Notes: a model not told the origin generated them from the sequence alone. Shown: positions 34,090 through 43,640, counted from the stretch's first letter. The stretch is 64,000 nt of DNA from Selenomonas ruminantium subsp. ruminantium ATCC 12561 (GCF_000424065.1 NZ_AUJE01000003.1:113227-177226); one strand, 5' to 3'. Made by a program: numbers and translations.

Positions 34090-34857
34090 TTAATAAAGTA
34101 AATTTAACCAAACCTTAACATTATCTAATTTCTTTTCATGTATTCGCTTAACAATTAATTCTCTCATATTGCTGTTATAAGACTCAATATGGGCGTTTTC
34201 ATCATGATAAAAAATCAAAACCATGTCTAAAACTTCTTCCCACGGCCCAAATTTGTTCAAATCTCCTAAAATAGGACATTTATCGTCGCGCTCATTAATA
34301 CTAGAATCAAGCTGCGAAACAAGAATGATTGCTACATTCAACTCATTAGCTAATGCCCTTAATGTATAAAGAATTTCCGTTAATTCTAGCTTACGACATT
34401 CATCTACATTGGTGTAATCTCTATTGACAATTAACAATTGAAGATAATCAATTATTATTAAATCTAATCCCACCTTTCTACTTATATAACGTGCTTTTAC
34501 GCATAAATCATTAATTGAAAGTGCCGCTGTATCATCTATAGTTAACAACGATTCAGCAATTCCTTTTTCAATCCTATTTTTCGTAATATTTTCATTAGAG
34601 TCAAGGATATTCGCTCTTAGTTTTGAGATACTAATATTAGTTTGAGAACAAATCATATTTCGTTTAAGATGATCCGTGGATAACTCCAATGAAAAAAATG
34701 CGACACTCTTTTTTTCTTGTAGAGCAGCACTGGCAGCAATAGTACTGGCAAAAATACTTTTTCCAGTGCTCGGGGCACCAGTTATCATAATGAAATCACC
34801 AGATTTAATACCTTCAGTAACGGTGTCTAAAGCCTTAAATCCCCAAGATATATTCAT
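34090..34857 (-). CDS. Stand-alone DnaB-type RecA-fold ATPase
   Basis: The 255-residue protein matches only the C-terminal helicase domain of DnaB: P-loop GAPSTGKS at 27-34, FFSLELS, LIIIDYLQLLIV (Walker B) and AIILVSQLDSSINERDD. The N-terminal primase-binding domain is missing, though the protein has its own start. It is preceded by a small helical protein in the same direction and lies under a WYL-type operator, suggesting a defence or mobile-element role rather than chromosome replication. Confidence 0.75.
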   Translation of the reverse strand: MNISWGFKALDTVTEGIKSGDFIMITGAPSTGKSIFASTIAASAALQEKKSVAFFSLELSTDHLKRNMICSQTNISISKLRANILDSNENITKNRIEKGIAESLLTIDDTAALSINDLCVKARYISRKVGLDLIIIDYLQLLIVNRDYTNVDECRKLELTEILYTLRALANELNVAIILVSQLDSSINERDDKCPILGDLNKFGPWEEVLDMVLIFYHDENAHIESYNSNMRELIVKRIHEKKLDNVKVWLNLLY

Positions 34858-34892
34858 AAAAGACTCCTCTCTATCCGTAGTAAAACGTATAA

Positions 34893-35105
34893 TTATTGGA
34901 AATAAATCCTTTTATCACCCTCTTTCATTTTTTGTTTCAATCTCTCGGATTCAGGCATTGCTTCTTTACTTCTCAAATTAGCAGCCTCTTTAACATAAAT
35001 ACGATTTATATCATTTTCCAGTCTACGTTTGTACTTCCCCAACGCTTCCGCTATATAACGATCCCGTTTTATTTCTATACATGCCTGATATAAAGTTGGA
35101 ATCAA
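34893..35105 (-). CDS. Small basic helical protein upstream of the DnaB-like ATPase
   Basis: About 70 residues, mostly charged helix (RDRYIAEALGKYKRRLENDI, ERLKQKMKEGDKRIYF). The start is uncertain: the only standard codon is TTG without a site, but the frame stays open upstream through HGKAV to an AGGAGG at about 35138, where no ATG, GTG or TTG fits. It ends 35 bases before the ATPase gene and should be its operon partner. Function unknown. Confidence 0.45.
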   Translation of the reverse strand: MIPTLYQACIEIKRDRYIAEALGKYKRRLENDINRIYVKEAANLRSKEAMPESERLKQKMKEGDKRIYFQ

Positions 35106-35165
35106 AACTGCTTTACCATGAGTGTATATAATTTCCTCCTATATGACAAGTAGCATAATGCTATA

Positions 35166-35185
35166 CTATGTCAAATCTGACAGAG
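35166..35185. promoter_or_regulatory. WYL-type operator A
   Basis: CTATGTCAAATCTGACAGAG, an inverted repeat with one mismatch in the inner arms, lies between the leftward DnaB-like unit and a rightward frameshifted gene. It matches sites at 41567-41586 and 45839-45858. Confidence 0.65.
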
Positions 35186-35271
35186 CAACAATAATAGATA
35201 ATCCCTTTATCGCACAATTCTGTTATGCTAAAAATAGCCAAGCTGTAAATAAATCAAAGGGAGATGATTCT

Positions 35272-35636
35272 ATGCATTGTCGTTCATTTATTTACAATCA
35301 TCATGAAAGAAAATTTGAATATACATCTCTACAGACAACGGCAAAGGACACATTTACCCAAGTTCAGTTCCACATACAGTATTAAAATACGCATTTCCTA
35401 AACTCCAATATAAATTCCCTGAAAATTGTATTATAAGTGACAATGGCGACATAAATATCGAATTTGAACTCGCACTCGAAAAAGAATACTACCAATTCAC
35501 AGTTAAATCTGGAAATAGAAATCGATCATATTGGCTAGCATCTCCAATTACATCTCTTGTGAGCATGTTTATCGTGTTAATGAAACGTTATCAAACAAAT
35601 ACCACGAACCCTATTTTAGTAATTATCTATAATTAA
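35272..35636 (+). pseudogene. Frameshifted small gene of unknown function
   Basis: AAGGGAGATG precedes an ATG opening MHCRSFIYNHHERKFEYTSL, but the frame ends after 37 codons. From about 35324 another frame continues ISTDNGKGHIYPSSVPHTVL, KYAFPKLQYKFPENCIISDN and on to a natural stop (NPILVIIYN). One inserted or lost base near 35320-35330 joins them into a protein of about 115 residues. It is divergent from the DnaB-like unit and shares operator A. Confidence 0.55.
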
Positions 35637-35680
35637 CAATAGCTCCGTTAACCAGTAATATGTAAACGGAGCTATTATTA
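35637..35680. terminator. Hairpin between convergent units
   Basis: AATAGCTCCGTT (35637-35648 region) pairs with AACGGAGCTATT (35665-35676), followed by AT-rich sequence both ways. It separates the frameshifted gene from the end of mcrC. Confidence 0.6.
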
Positions 35681-35702
35681 CTTGAATTATAAATAACTAA
35701 AA

Positions 35703-37118
35703 TCAATAACCTCTCATTTCCTTAACTGCTATTTTTTCAATGTGTTGGAAAAGTATATTTAATCCTTTATCATCTCTTAGATCGACCATTAATATATGGA
35801 CTACAACATTTTCACATCCATTCGATTTATTTATATATTTTTTGACGGGCGTATATACTTCCCAATTTGAAGGGTTATTATTGTCCATAAAACCAGAATC
35901 TAACGGATAAATCACGCAAACATGTTTTGTTTTATATTCCTTAGAGTAGGCATACATTTGATACATATCTGCCTGACTTATGCCATAATTAATTTTAGGA
36001 TTATTAATTAGACGTTTCCACTTTGTATCGACTATTATAGTACAATTCTCCCATTCCAGGACAACATCTGGTTGCAATCCGAAAATCTTTTTCTCTTCGA
36101 CATTATCATCCTGTCTATTAAATAGAGAATGAATTTTGTTTTCCTCTTGGACAGTAACTGTGCATTCCTGAAAAAAATTACGAGCCATTTTTGCGATATA
36201 TGCTTCGAACAGCTTTTCCATAGGAAAAAGTAGGGATATAGCTTTTGAATTACCAGCAAAACTTGTAAAGCTCTTACCATGTAGAAAAATCTTTGCCAAC
36301 CTTAATGGATATTCATAGAATTGTGTGGTACGATCTATTACTACTTTATTGAAATCCGCTTCGTAGTTTACCGATGGTTCTACAAGCTCAAAATGCATTA
36401 AGCTCTGACGTATTCTTTTTTTATTAACCAGATCTGTAGATATGCGTTGCAGAAAAAGGAGCGCTGCTTTTAATAGTCGATTTTCGGGACGATTAACATT
36501 ATATTCATCATAGCAAACATAAAAACGTTCCGCATGGGTCAAATTATATCTTATATGTGGGCTTACAAGCAGTTTTCCCTTGTAATAAGGGATATTATCT
36601 TCTATAGCAACATATGAAGATTTCAAACCTTTACTAACCAACTCCTCCACATGCATCACAAACAAACGTATGAAAATCTCAAATATATTTAATCTGGAAA
36701 TATCTAGTGATGCATTATACAAATGCTTACAGTTGAAATCTTTTAACGAGTTCAACATTTTCAGAAATACATTTTTGGTGATAAAATAATCTTTATCATC
36801 GTTTTCAAAAGATATCTTTGGTAAAATCTGAATCTGACATCCAGACTTCAACTGAACTACCCCAACGTAATTTAAAGCCTTTATTGCGTCTTTTTTATTT
36901 TTTTGTGTAAGCCTAAAAAAATATTTAGAATCATCATTTTCATCGACATCCAGCGTTTCGGAATACATAAATTCTTTTAGTTCCATAAACATATTGTACC
37001 ATTCTTTTTTATCACTCCATTCGTTGTTATCAAACTTTGCTCCATCTTCTATTTTCTTTGCAGTTTCTAAATCTTGTGATATACAATCATATTCACGCAT
37101 TGTTATTATCCGACTCAT
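35703..37118 (-). CDS. mcrC: McrC, nuclease subunit of the type IV restriction system
   Basis: The 471-residue protein has the McrC layout: an N-terminal region with VGVVQLKSGCQIQILPKISF, the middle YKGKLLVSPHIRYN and RPENRLLKAALLFL, and a PD-(D/E)XK nuclease core with LQPDVVLEW and IIVDTKWKRL. With McrB it cleaves DNA carrying modified cytosine. It overlaps mcrB by 26 bases and has GAGG eight bases before its ATG. Confidence 0.9.
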   Translation of the reverse strand: MSRIITMREYDCISQDLETAKKIEDGAKFDNNEWSDKKEWYNMFMELKEFMYSETLDVDENDDSKYFFRLTQKNKKDAIKALNYVGVVQLKSGCQIQILPKISFENDDKDYFITKNVFLKMLNSLKDFNCKHLYNASLDISRLNIFEIFIRLFVMHVEELVSKGLKSSYVAIEDNIPYYKGKLLVSPHIRYNLTHAERFYVCYDEYNVNRPENRLLKAALLFLQRISTDLVNKKRIRQSLMHFELVEPSVNYEADFNKVVIDRTTQFYEYPLRLAKIFLHGKSFTSFAGNSKAISLLFPMEKLFEAYIAKMARNFFQECTVTVQEENKIHSLFNRQDDNVEEKKIFGLQPDVVLEWENCTIIVDTKWKRLINNPKINYGISQADMYQMYAYSKEYKTKHVCVIYPLDSGFMDNNNPSNWEVYTPVKKYINKSNGCENVVVHILMVDLRDDKGLNILFQHIEKIAVKEMRGY

Positions 37119-39162
37119 CAGTAGTTTCCTCTGTCGATTTATTATCTAACAATTCAGTTTTCAATATTATTTTTTCACCAACAATTTGCTGATATGTTTC
37201 CAGTTTATCAAATGCTTGATCATTAATTTTATATACAGTTTTGTTTTTATTAATTTTACTGTTTGATTTGAATAGATTATCATCTAATTTTTTCTCAATA
37301 ATAATATTTTTTTCGTTATCATCCTTACCTTCTTTAATTTTTGTGATATCCTCTCCAAGAACTAACGCGATATATTCATAATCTTCATAAAAATACTCTT
37401 GCAATAAAGGAATAATTTTATTTTTAAATATATCACCCAGTTCTTTAACTTCTACATTACCGTCCTTTTTCTCATTTAGCTTTGTAAAAAACGCATGCCC
37501 TATAGTATGTTCCCTGTCAAGCAATACCTCAATTCTCTGATTGATTTTATCCAATATATCTTTAAGGTATATTTCTTTGTCCTTAATATGCAATTTTTCT
37601 AAAATATTGGGTCTAGGAATCATTTCGACGAATGAGAATCTTCTACGAAGTGCAGTATCAATCATGGCAATTGAACGATCTGCTGTATTCATGGTCCCTA
37701 TAATATAGACATTGTCTGGAACTAAAAACCTTTCTTTAGTATAAGGCAATGTGATTTTAATAGACTCATCATAAGAACTTTGCTCATGCTCACCAACCTT
37801 ATAGCGTCTATTATCTTCTATCGATGTTATCATTTCACCAAATATTTTCGATATATTTCCTCGGTTTATCTCGTCGATTATTATGATGAATTTTTCTTTA
37901 TAATTTTTTTCTGCAACCTTACAAATTGACTTAAATATTCCATCCTCATATTTGTATGAGATCTTATCACCTTTAGTTTTGGGCTTAATCCCTTCAATAA
38001 ATTCTTCATAAGAATATGACTGATGAAAAGTAACAAAACTAGCCTGAAAGCATGAGGTTATTTCATCCTTTTTATTGTTCGGCTCATCGCATAAATTGAT
38101 TCTTTTCTCAGATAGTTTTCTATAATAATCAAATGCCAATTTGTATAAGTCTTCGTCTTCGTTAATTTTTTCTATTAATCCCTCCAATGTCTTTTTATTT
38201 CCATCGGAATTATACCAGAATTTACCAGACTCTATACTGATTTTTTTCATTTTTTCTTCTTTTATCTTTTCAGGAATATCATTATTATTAAACCCTCCTA
38301 TTAACGCTGCATAAATAGCAGTATATCTAGTTTTTCCTGTTCCCGGAGGTCCATACAGAATAATGTTTCTATCAAATTCAAGTTTTTGCATTATTTTTCT
38401 CCCCAACAGTTTATTATATTGTTCATCTTTTATTAAATCATTATAATCTTTACCTAAAAGTTCACTATAGTTTTTTATTAACATATCTATAGCATTTATT
38501 ATTTGTTTCTCTATATCATCATTCGTTATACCATCATTACATTCAATCAATTTGCAAGGCCTTACCTTTATATACTCACCTTTTGAAAGCTTGGCCTTAA
38601 TTGTAGTGATATCAGATTCTTCGCGCTTCAATATCTTCTTTCTTTTCTTTTTAAGTTCCGCTATATAGACAAACGAACTATCCTTTGGAATCGGATAATC
38701 TAAATGTTTATGATATTTTTTAGAAACTTCATTTTCAATTTCTTCCTTCGTCTTTTTTTCGTCATTTTTTAAATTCTCTTTTTCTTTCTTCTTCGACTTA
38801 TTATCGTGTATTTCTAAACACACGCAATATACCGTCTCAAATCCATCAATAGTAGAATCAGCAAATATAGAAACGCCTATAAGATTATTATTATTATAAT
38901 TAAATTCTAGCCACCAGTATTTTTGTATATAATTCCCACCTCTTCTATCTTGTCTTCTTACAAATTGATTATGGGGATCCACAAAATCAAACTTGAAATT
39001 TTTTTTATAGAAATTTACTATTGCAGTTGATTCTGTTTCTGCACTTTTTAGTTCTCCCGCCATACCACTATTGGGTTCATACGGCTTATCATGATACATT
39101 CCTATAAAATTCAACGCCAGAAAATAATCAATACCATTAGTACTTCTTTCTTTTATATCCAT
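37093..39162 (-). CDS. mcrB: McrB, GTP-dependent AAA+ motor of type IV restriction
   Basis: About 689 residues. The AAA+ part begins at about residue 270 with ILYGPPGTGKTRYTAIYAAL, then IIIIDEINRGNISKIFGEMI and the McrB-type sensor GTMNTADRSIAMIDTALRRR. The N-terminal 250 residues should recognise the modified DNA; they do not look like the E. coli McrB N-domain and contain a Lys-rich charged stretch. ATG 39162 has AGGAG seven bases upstream and is preferred to 39180. Confidence 0.88.
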   Translation of the reverse strand: MDIKERSTNGIDYFLALNFIGMYHDKPYEPNSGMAGELKSAETESTAIVNFYKKNFKFDFVDPHNQFVRRQDRRGGNYIQKYWWLEFNYNNNNLIGVSIFADSTIDGFETVYCVCLEIHDNKSKKKEKENLKNDEKKTKEEIENEVSKKYHKHLDYPIPKDSSFVYIAELKKKRKKILKREESDITTIKAKLSKGEYIKVRPCKLIECNDGITNDDIEKQIINAIDMLIKNYSELLGKDYNDLIKDEQYNKLLGRKIMQKLEFDRNIILYGPPGTGKTRYTAIYAALIGGFNNNDIPEKIKEEKMKKISIESGKFWYNSDGNKKTLEGLIEKINEDEDLYKLAFDYYRKLSEKRINLCDEPNNKKDEITSCFQASFVTFHQSYSYEEFIEGIKPKTKGDKISYKYEDGIFKSICKVAEKNYKEKFIIIIDEINRGNISKIFGEMITSIEDNRRYKVGEHEQSSYDESIKITLPYTKERFLVPDNVYIIGTMNTADRSIAMIDTALRRRFSFVEMIPRPNILEKLHIKDKEIYLKDILDKINQRIEVLLDREHTIGHAFFTKLNEKKDGNVEVKELGDIFKNKIIPLLQEYFYEDYEYIALVLGEDITKIKEGKDDNEKNIIIEKKLDDNLFKSNSKINKNKTVYKINDQAFDKLETYQQIVGEKIILKTELLDNKSTEETTDESDNNNA

Positions 39163-39172
39163 ACATAATCTC

Positions 39173-40711
39173 CTATACATCTCTTAACTTTTCATATATC
39201 TTTACCATACCCAAAGTATCCAACTTGCAATACTCCAACATTTCCTTCCTTTTCTTCTCCAACTCCTCGCCTTGTAATTTTGCTAGTTCTAGATATGTAG
39301 AACTTGCCTCTTCACCATCATGCACACCTTCAAGATTTGCATAATCTAGCTCTGGTAAATCAGGGAACAATGCTGGAAGAACTAATTTGATACTTGAACT
39401 TCCCTTCATGGCTTTAGTATAGTACCATCTTTTTTGGAAAGGTTTTTCTATATCTACAATTTGTGTTATCATTTTCATAAGACGATCATTATATCCTGGA
39501 TACCTTTTTGCTAATTCCTTTAATTGACTTATTTCAAATGAACTATGATATACAATAATACAGGCATCATGTGGAATAATATCACACAGAGTTTTAGCAA
39601 TATCTTCACGAGAATCTTTTCTTGGATCACCAAGATATTCTTTGTGTTTAAGTTCTGCTCCTTCATATTCTATAATATGCAATGAATATTGAAATACCTG
39701 CTTCATACGTGGCTTTGTCCCATCAAAAATCGGCACCACAGGATCTACTGTCTCAAAATCCAAAAAATATAACGGATAATGTAATTCATCAAGGAATTCC
39801 GTTATCTTAGTTTTATTAATATAGGGGCTTGTTTCATGTAATTCCATATCTACCTGCTGATAATATTTCTTTCTTTTCTTTTGATCCCCCTTAGTATTTT
39901 CCAATTTCTTTTTTATCTGCGGTAATACTTCTTCAAATGAATCAAAGCCATTATCATGAAGCTTAATTTTAATATTTTTATCCATATCTCTAATATCAAA
40001 TACATTGGGATGTGGAATATTTTTTGTACAATGTGTGAAGAATGGACAGCGATAGGGATGCAGCGACTTCGCATCATCATAGCATTGTAAGCCTATTTTT
40101 GTATTGGGTTCTTCATTTCCTGCATCTTTCATATATCCTGCTATTACTTCAATACGTTCTTTAACCTGATTTTGCAAAGCGATAACTTCATCCGTAAAAT
40201 CAACGATTTTAAATAATTGTTTTAAATTTAGTTTCCCTTGCCGTACATAGCTATTATCGATATGAACCAAACAAGCTTTCTGCACATTTATGCCTGCTTT
40301 AGTTAGTACATAATACTGGAATGCAACATCATGGATATTTACCGGTTTGACCTCACTGCTTGACTTTACTTCATACAACTCAACATTACCATTGCCTAGG
40401 TTCTTTAATATATCAACACTGGCAAACAACCCGCCTTCAATGAAGAACGAGGCTTCCGTGATGATTTCTGTCCCCTTCGCCATTTCTTTTTGTGTATCGA
40501 CAGCCATTTTTTCGCAATCTTTAGTAAACTTTATCTCTGTGTAGTCACCAAACAGCCCCATCGCCAAATCTCCGACATCGCTCCCCTCTTTTAGGATTTT
40601 GGGATTATCATAGGAGTGGTCATATGTTTCAGGTTTATATTTCTTAAGCCATACACGTTTGAGGCATTGCAGACTCTCGCAATATCTGGACTTCGATATC
40701 TCAGCTATCAT
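39173..40711 (-). CDS. DUF2779 protein: Cas4-like nuclease with DEDD exonuclease
   Basis: The 512-residue protein starts with a RecB/Cas4-type segment (RYCESLQCLKRVWLKKYKPE; ELYEVKSSSEVK holds the catalytic Glu-Val-Lys), has a Cys set that could hold an Fe-S cluster (LQCYDD, YRCPFFTHCTKN), and ends in a DEDD exonuclease-like domain (YFLDFETVDPVVP, CIIVYHSSFE, EYCKLDTLGMVKIYE). It is the first gene of the McrBC operon, nearly overlapping mcrB, so it may help degrade the cleaved DNA. GGAGG lies eight bases before the ATG. Confidence 0.82.
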   Translation of the reverse strand: MIAEISKSRYCESLQCLKRVWLKKYKPETYDHSYDNPKILKEGSDVGDLAMGLFGDYTEIKFTKDCEKMAVDTQKEMAKGTEIITEASFFIEGGLFASVDILKNLGNGNVELYEVKSSSEVKPVNIHDVAFQYYVLTKAGINVQKACLVHIDNSYVRQGKLNLKQLFKIVDFTDEVIALQNQVKERIEVIAGYMKDAGNEEPNTKIGLQCYDDAKSLHPYRCPFFTHCTKNIPHPNVFDIRDMDKNIKIKLHDNGFDSFEEVLPQIKKKLENTKGDQKKRKKYYQQVDMELHETSPYINKTKITEFLDELHYPLYFLDFETVDPVVPIFDGTKPRMKQVFQYSLHIIEYEGAELKHKEYLGDPRKDSREDIAKTLCDIIPHDACIIVYHSSFEISQLKELAKRYPGYNDRLMKMITQIVDIEKPFQKRWYYTKAMKGSSSIKLVLPALFPDLPELDYANLEGVHDGEEASSTYLELAKLQGEELEKKRKEMLEYCKLDTLGMVKIYEKLRDV

Positions 40712-40810
40712 GGTTATTTCCTCCAGACAAAATATTCCGACAACAAGATTTCTTTCTCTCTATTTCTACACGCCTATCAAAATATCCTGCTTCATCTTTT
40801 TTATATCAGA

Positions 40811-40840
40811 AACGGATGGAGACTATAGCAATCCATCCGC
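40811..40840 (-). terminator. Hairpin downstream of the phosphatase-like gene
   Basis: CGGATGGA and TCCATCCG pair around an 11-base loop; leftward it is followed by TTTCTG. It may only partly separate the phosphatase-like gene from the DUF2779-mcrBC unit. Confidence 0.5.
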
Positions 40841-40857
40841 TTCCAATTTCACTCTGT

Positions 40858-41463
40858 TTACTTGTTCCGATACGCCTGCTTAGTTTCTGATATATAATAT
40901 TTTTGTTTCAGTAGCTCACAAGACACGACGCGACCATCAGGGAATATAGGTTCTGTTCTAACACCGCTGGCCTCTAACACTTCATTGGTAATGACTTTAG
41001 GGTTCTTATAGTCGCTTGAGTTCCAATTCTGATTTAGGAATAGATAAGTTACCTCTTCGGTCTCTACAGCAAAATTGTTTCTCTGGTGCAGAGTTCTTAG
41101 AAAATCCATCCACTCTTCATAAAACGCCCCTACATCTTCCTGCGCATCTATGGCATAGTCAACTTCATTGCCGCCTTTATCATGCATCCATAGATCTCGG
41201 GTGTCTTCATCTTCCTCTGATTCTGACGCATACATCAGACTTTCGTTTACTCCTGGAAAAAATTCCAGATTCTCATCATCCTGATGCTTCAGCACCCAGT
41301 TCATCATTTCACCATTGCCAGATTCAATCCCGATGTAGTCCCCCAGGAACACGACTAAATCTCTCTGCGGATTGACCTGCATTTGTTCCCAGACCTGCAT
41401 GAAGCGATTATAATCCCCCTTGATAGAACCGACCACATAGATATTGTCATATTTTTTTGCCAT
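40858..41463 (-). CDS. Degenerate PPP-type metallophosphoesterase
   Basis: The 201-residue protein follows the PPP phosphatase pattern, but key metal residues are changed: GDxHG is GSIKGD (IYVVGSIKGDYNRFMQVW), GDxxDRG is LGDYIGIESG and GNHE is PGVNES. It should therefore bind metals poorly and may sense rather than hydrolyse. It is divergent from the WYL gene across operator B, so the two are probably controlled together. Its end lies about 147 bases before the DUF2779-mcrBC unit in the same direction. Confidence 0.65.
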   Translation of the reverse strand: MAKKYDNIYVVGSIKGDYNRFMQVWEQMQVNPQRDLVVFLGDYIGIESGNGEMMNWVLKHQDDENLEFFPGVNESLMYASESEEDEDTRDLWMHDKGGNEVDYAIDAQEDVGAFYEEWMDFLRTLHQRNNFAVETEEVTYLFLNQNWNSSDYKNPKVITNEVLEASGVRTEPIFPDGRVVSCELLKQKYYISETKQAYRNK

Positions 41464-41566
41464 TTGAAGCTACCCCCTTGTTCTGTTGCTCAGTAGAACT
41501 TGTATATCCTGTCTATATCTCTATTATAAACCAGTCTAGTGTCAGATTTATCATTGAATTCACTAG

Positions 41567-41586
41567 CTCTGTCAAATTTTACAGAG
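41567..41586. promoter_or_regulatory. WYL-type operator B
   Basis: CTCTGTCAAATTTTACAGAG (arms extend one base further each side) lies between the divergent phosphatase-like and WYL genes. A weaker half-match, TGTCAGATTTATCA, is about 27 bases to the left (41540-41553). Confidence 0.75.
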
Positions 41587-41673
41587 CAACCTGTCTCCAG
41601 CAGGATATGAGATTTCCTATGCCGAAATAATTCACCAACATAATACAACGATTGATTTGTGGAGGATCAAAAA

Positions 41674-42858
41674 ATGAAGGGTGTATCAGAAAACAATGTT
41701 AAATTTCTATTATTGCTGGATGCGTTGCTTCACACGAATCTTGACAATCCATGTATCACTACTGATTTAATCACCAGTGTGGAAAGTGGCTGGCAGGAGC
41801 TTTTTCCTGATGGAGCATCTAGTACTATCTCTACTTCTACCGTAGGCAGGCATATAAAAGCCATCAACGCCAGTAAACTTTTTCATATAGCGACTAGTAC
41901 ATCAATGAAGGAAGGGTACTATTGCGATAAATTTCCATTTGATGCTGCTGAATTTTCAGTAATTGCACAGTCTCTTTTCCAATCACCGTCTATATCTGCG
42001 GAAGAAACAGAAACCCTACTTCAAAAATTTATGCATCGTACAGATGCTCTCGGTGAAGATTATTTGGAGAATATGGTGAAACAACTCAAAGCTACAGCCC
42101 CTTGCCGCAAAACCAACCGCCCCATACTCCCCATCATCCAAATAATACTAACAGCTATCTGCAAACATAATAAACTACGTTTTACCTATTATCTCAATGA
42201 TACGAATGATAAAGACAAGCTGCAGAAACATATAGATAAAAAAACTGGTAAAGATAAAATCTATATAATTTCTCCGTATTATCTAGTCTGGCATGCTGAT
42301 GAATGCTATCTGATTGCCAATCTGGATTCCGCTAATGCTAATAACGGAAAGAAGCTTACCCATTTCAAAGTCAGCCGAATTGTAAACGACATCAAGATTC
42401 TTTTCAACGAGAATGCAGAGCCGATTGAGGCTACAAATGAGTACAAGTATTATTTAAATGTAGAATCTGATACGAATAATGAGACATTGTCCTTTGATGA
42501 GGCCTTAAAACGCTTTCCCTTGGACCGCTATCTACGCGAACATCTGTTAATGTTCAACAATGGCACCCTGCCTATTTCTTTATGCCTGTACTTTACAGAA
42601 GAATCACTCCGCCTGATACTCATGCGCTTCAATCTTAACAAGGGAGCATTGAAGCTTGTCCCAATAAATCGTTATACCAAGGACGGCAAGAAACTATACA
42701 GAGCCATTATTCAAGTTCAAGAAAATGAGGGATTGTACGTTTGGCTCATGCAGATGGGCGATCGCATCTATGTGAAAGAACCTACATCTATCCGCGATAA
42801 ACTAAGGAAGCGTCTGCAAGATACATTGGATTTCAACAACTATCTTGAGGATAATTAA
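41674..42858 (+). CDS. WYL-domain transcriptional regulator
   Basis: The 394-residue protein has an N-terminal winged-helix part (LLLLDALLHTNLDNPCITTD, TVGRHIKAINAS) and a WYL ligand-sensing domain (ILTAICKHNKLRFTYYLN, then IISPYYLVWHADECYLIANL and HFKVSRI), ending in the usual WCX region. WYL repressors such as BrxR and CapW control BREX and CBASS defence genes by binding inverted repeats. A matching repeat lies at its own promoter and before two other island units. GGAGG is eight bases before the ATG. Confidence 0.85.
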   Translation: MKGVSENNVKFLLLLDALLHTNLDNPCITTDLITSVESGWQELFPDGASSTISTSTVGRHIKAINASKLFHIATSTSMKEGYYCDKFPFDAAEFSVIAQSLFQSPSISAEETETLLQKFMHRTDALGEDYLENMVKQLKATAPCRKTNRPILPIIQIILTAICKHNKLRFTYYLNDTNDKDKLQKHIDKKTGKDKIYIISPYYLVWHADECYLIANLDSANANNGKKLTHFKVSRIVNDIKILFNENAEPIEATNEYKYYLNVESDTNNETLSFDEALKRFPLDRYLREHLLMFNNGTLPISLCLYFTEESLRLILMRFNLNKGALKLVPINRYTKDGKKLYRAIIQVQENEGLYVWLMQMGDRIYVKEPTSIRDKLRKRLQDTLDFNNYLEDN

Positions 42859-43633
42859 GAACCGTTAACATCGAATCTTTATTAACTGGCGTTTCCAACT
42901 CAAAAACAGTCAGAAAGAACTGGTCATCTTTTGTGTTCTCACATAATCGCTGATGCAGTTCTTTCAACTTTTTTGTATTCCTATTATTTCCATCAACTGT
43001 AGTTAAATAGAAATATCCAGTGCATGCATTTTTTAACTTTCTTAAGTTCTCTTTGCATGATAAAAATTTTTCCACAACTGTAGTTGCTTCTTTTTCACTC
43101 AAATGAGTTTCGATTATCTCTAAAAACATATTAGAACGACGAGGGAAGATTTGGCGAATTGCATCAATATCTTCCGGTATAGCTTCTGGTGCTTTAGTAT
43201 GTAATCTAAAGGCTCTCATTCCCCAACATAGATATACAACTAAATTCCAATACACATAATTATTCCTTATATAATATAGAGCATTTGCTTTTTGACACAA
43301 TCCTTGTATCAATTTATCCTTTCTAAGTCCATCTCCTCCTAGTTGACAAATGATGATAATAAAATCCTTATTGTTTTCAACATAATAACGCGCTAAATTT
43401 TGCATGCATAATAAATCATTATGATTATTTCCATCTACAATGAATGCGGTTACTGCTGCTTCTTCACATAAGTATCTAACCTCTGATAATTCCTGCATGG
43501 ATAGTTCCCCAGATTTCGCATCTGGGTATAATTTACAGCAGAGCAGCTCTTTCTGCTCTGCTGCCGGAAGCTGCGGGAATATCTGGTCTTCTTCACCGAT
43601 ACTTATCAATGCAGGCATTTTGCTAAATACCAT
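42833..43633 (-). CDS. Unknown partner of the CbxX-type AAA+ protein
   Basis: About 266 residues starting MVFSKMPALISIGEEDQIFP. The middle has a strand-helix pattern (AAVTAFIVDGNNHNDLLCMQ, NKDFIIIICQ) and an ending with FFLTVFELETPVNKDSMLTV that loosely recalls the layout of FtsZ/tubulin-fold proteins, but the nucleotide-binding Gly motif is absent. I do not recognise a family. It begins just downstream of the AAA+ gene with GGAGG before the ATG and is convergent with the WYL gene (26-base overlap). Confidence 0.5.
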   Translation of the reverse strand: MVFSKMPALISIGEEDQIFPQLPAAEQKELLCCKLYPDAKSGELSMQELSEVRYLCEEAAVTAFIVDGNNHNDLLCMQNLARYYVENNKDFIIIICQLGGDGLRKDKLIQGLCQKANALYYIRNNYVYWNLVVYLCWGMRAFRLHTKAPEAIPEDIDAIRQIFPRRSNMFLEIIETHLSEKEATTVVEKFLSCKENLRKLKNACTGYFYLTTVDGNNRNTKKLKELHQRLCENTKDDQFFLTVFELETPVNKDSMLTVLNYPQDSC

Positions 43634-43640
43634 AGTTGCA

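Noticed and set aside
39173..40711. Cas4 of a CRISPR system
   Set aside because: The N-terminal nuclease looks Cas4-like, but there are no other cas genes, and a DEDD domain plus linkage to mcrBC fit DUF2779 better.
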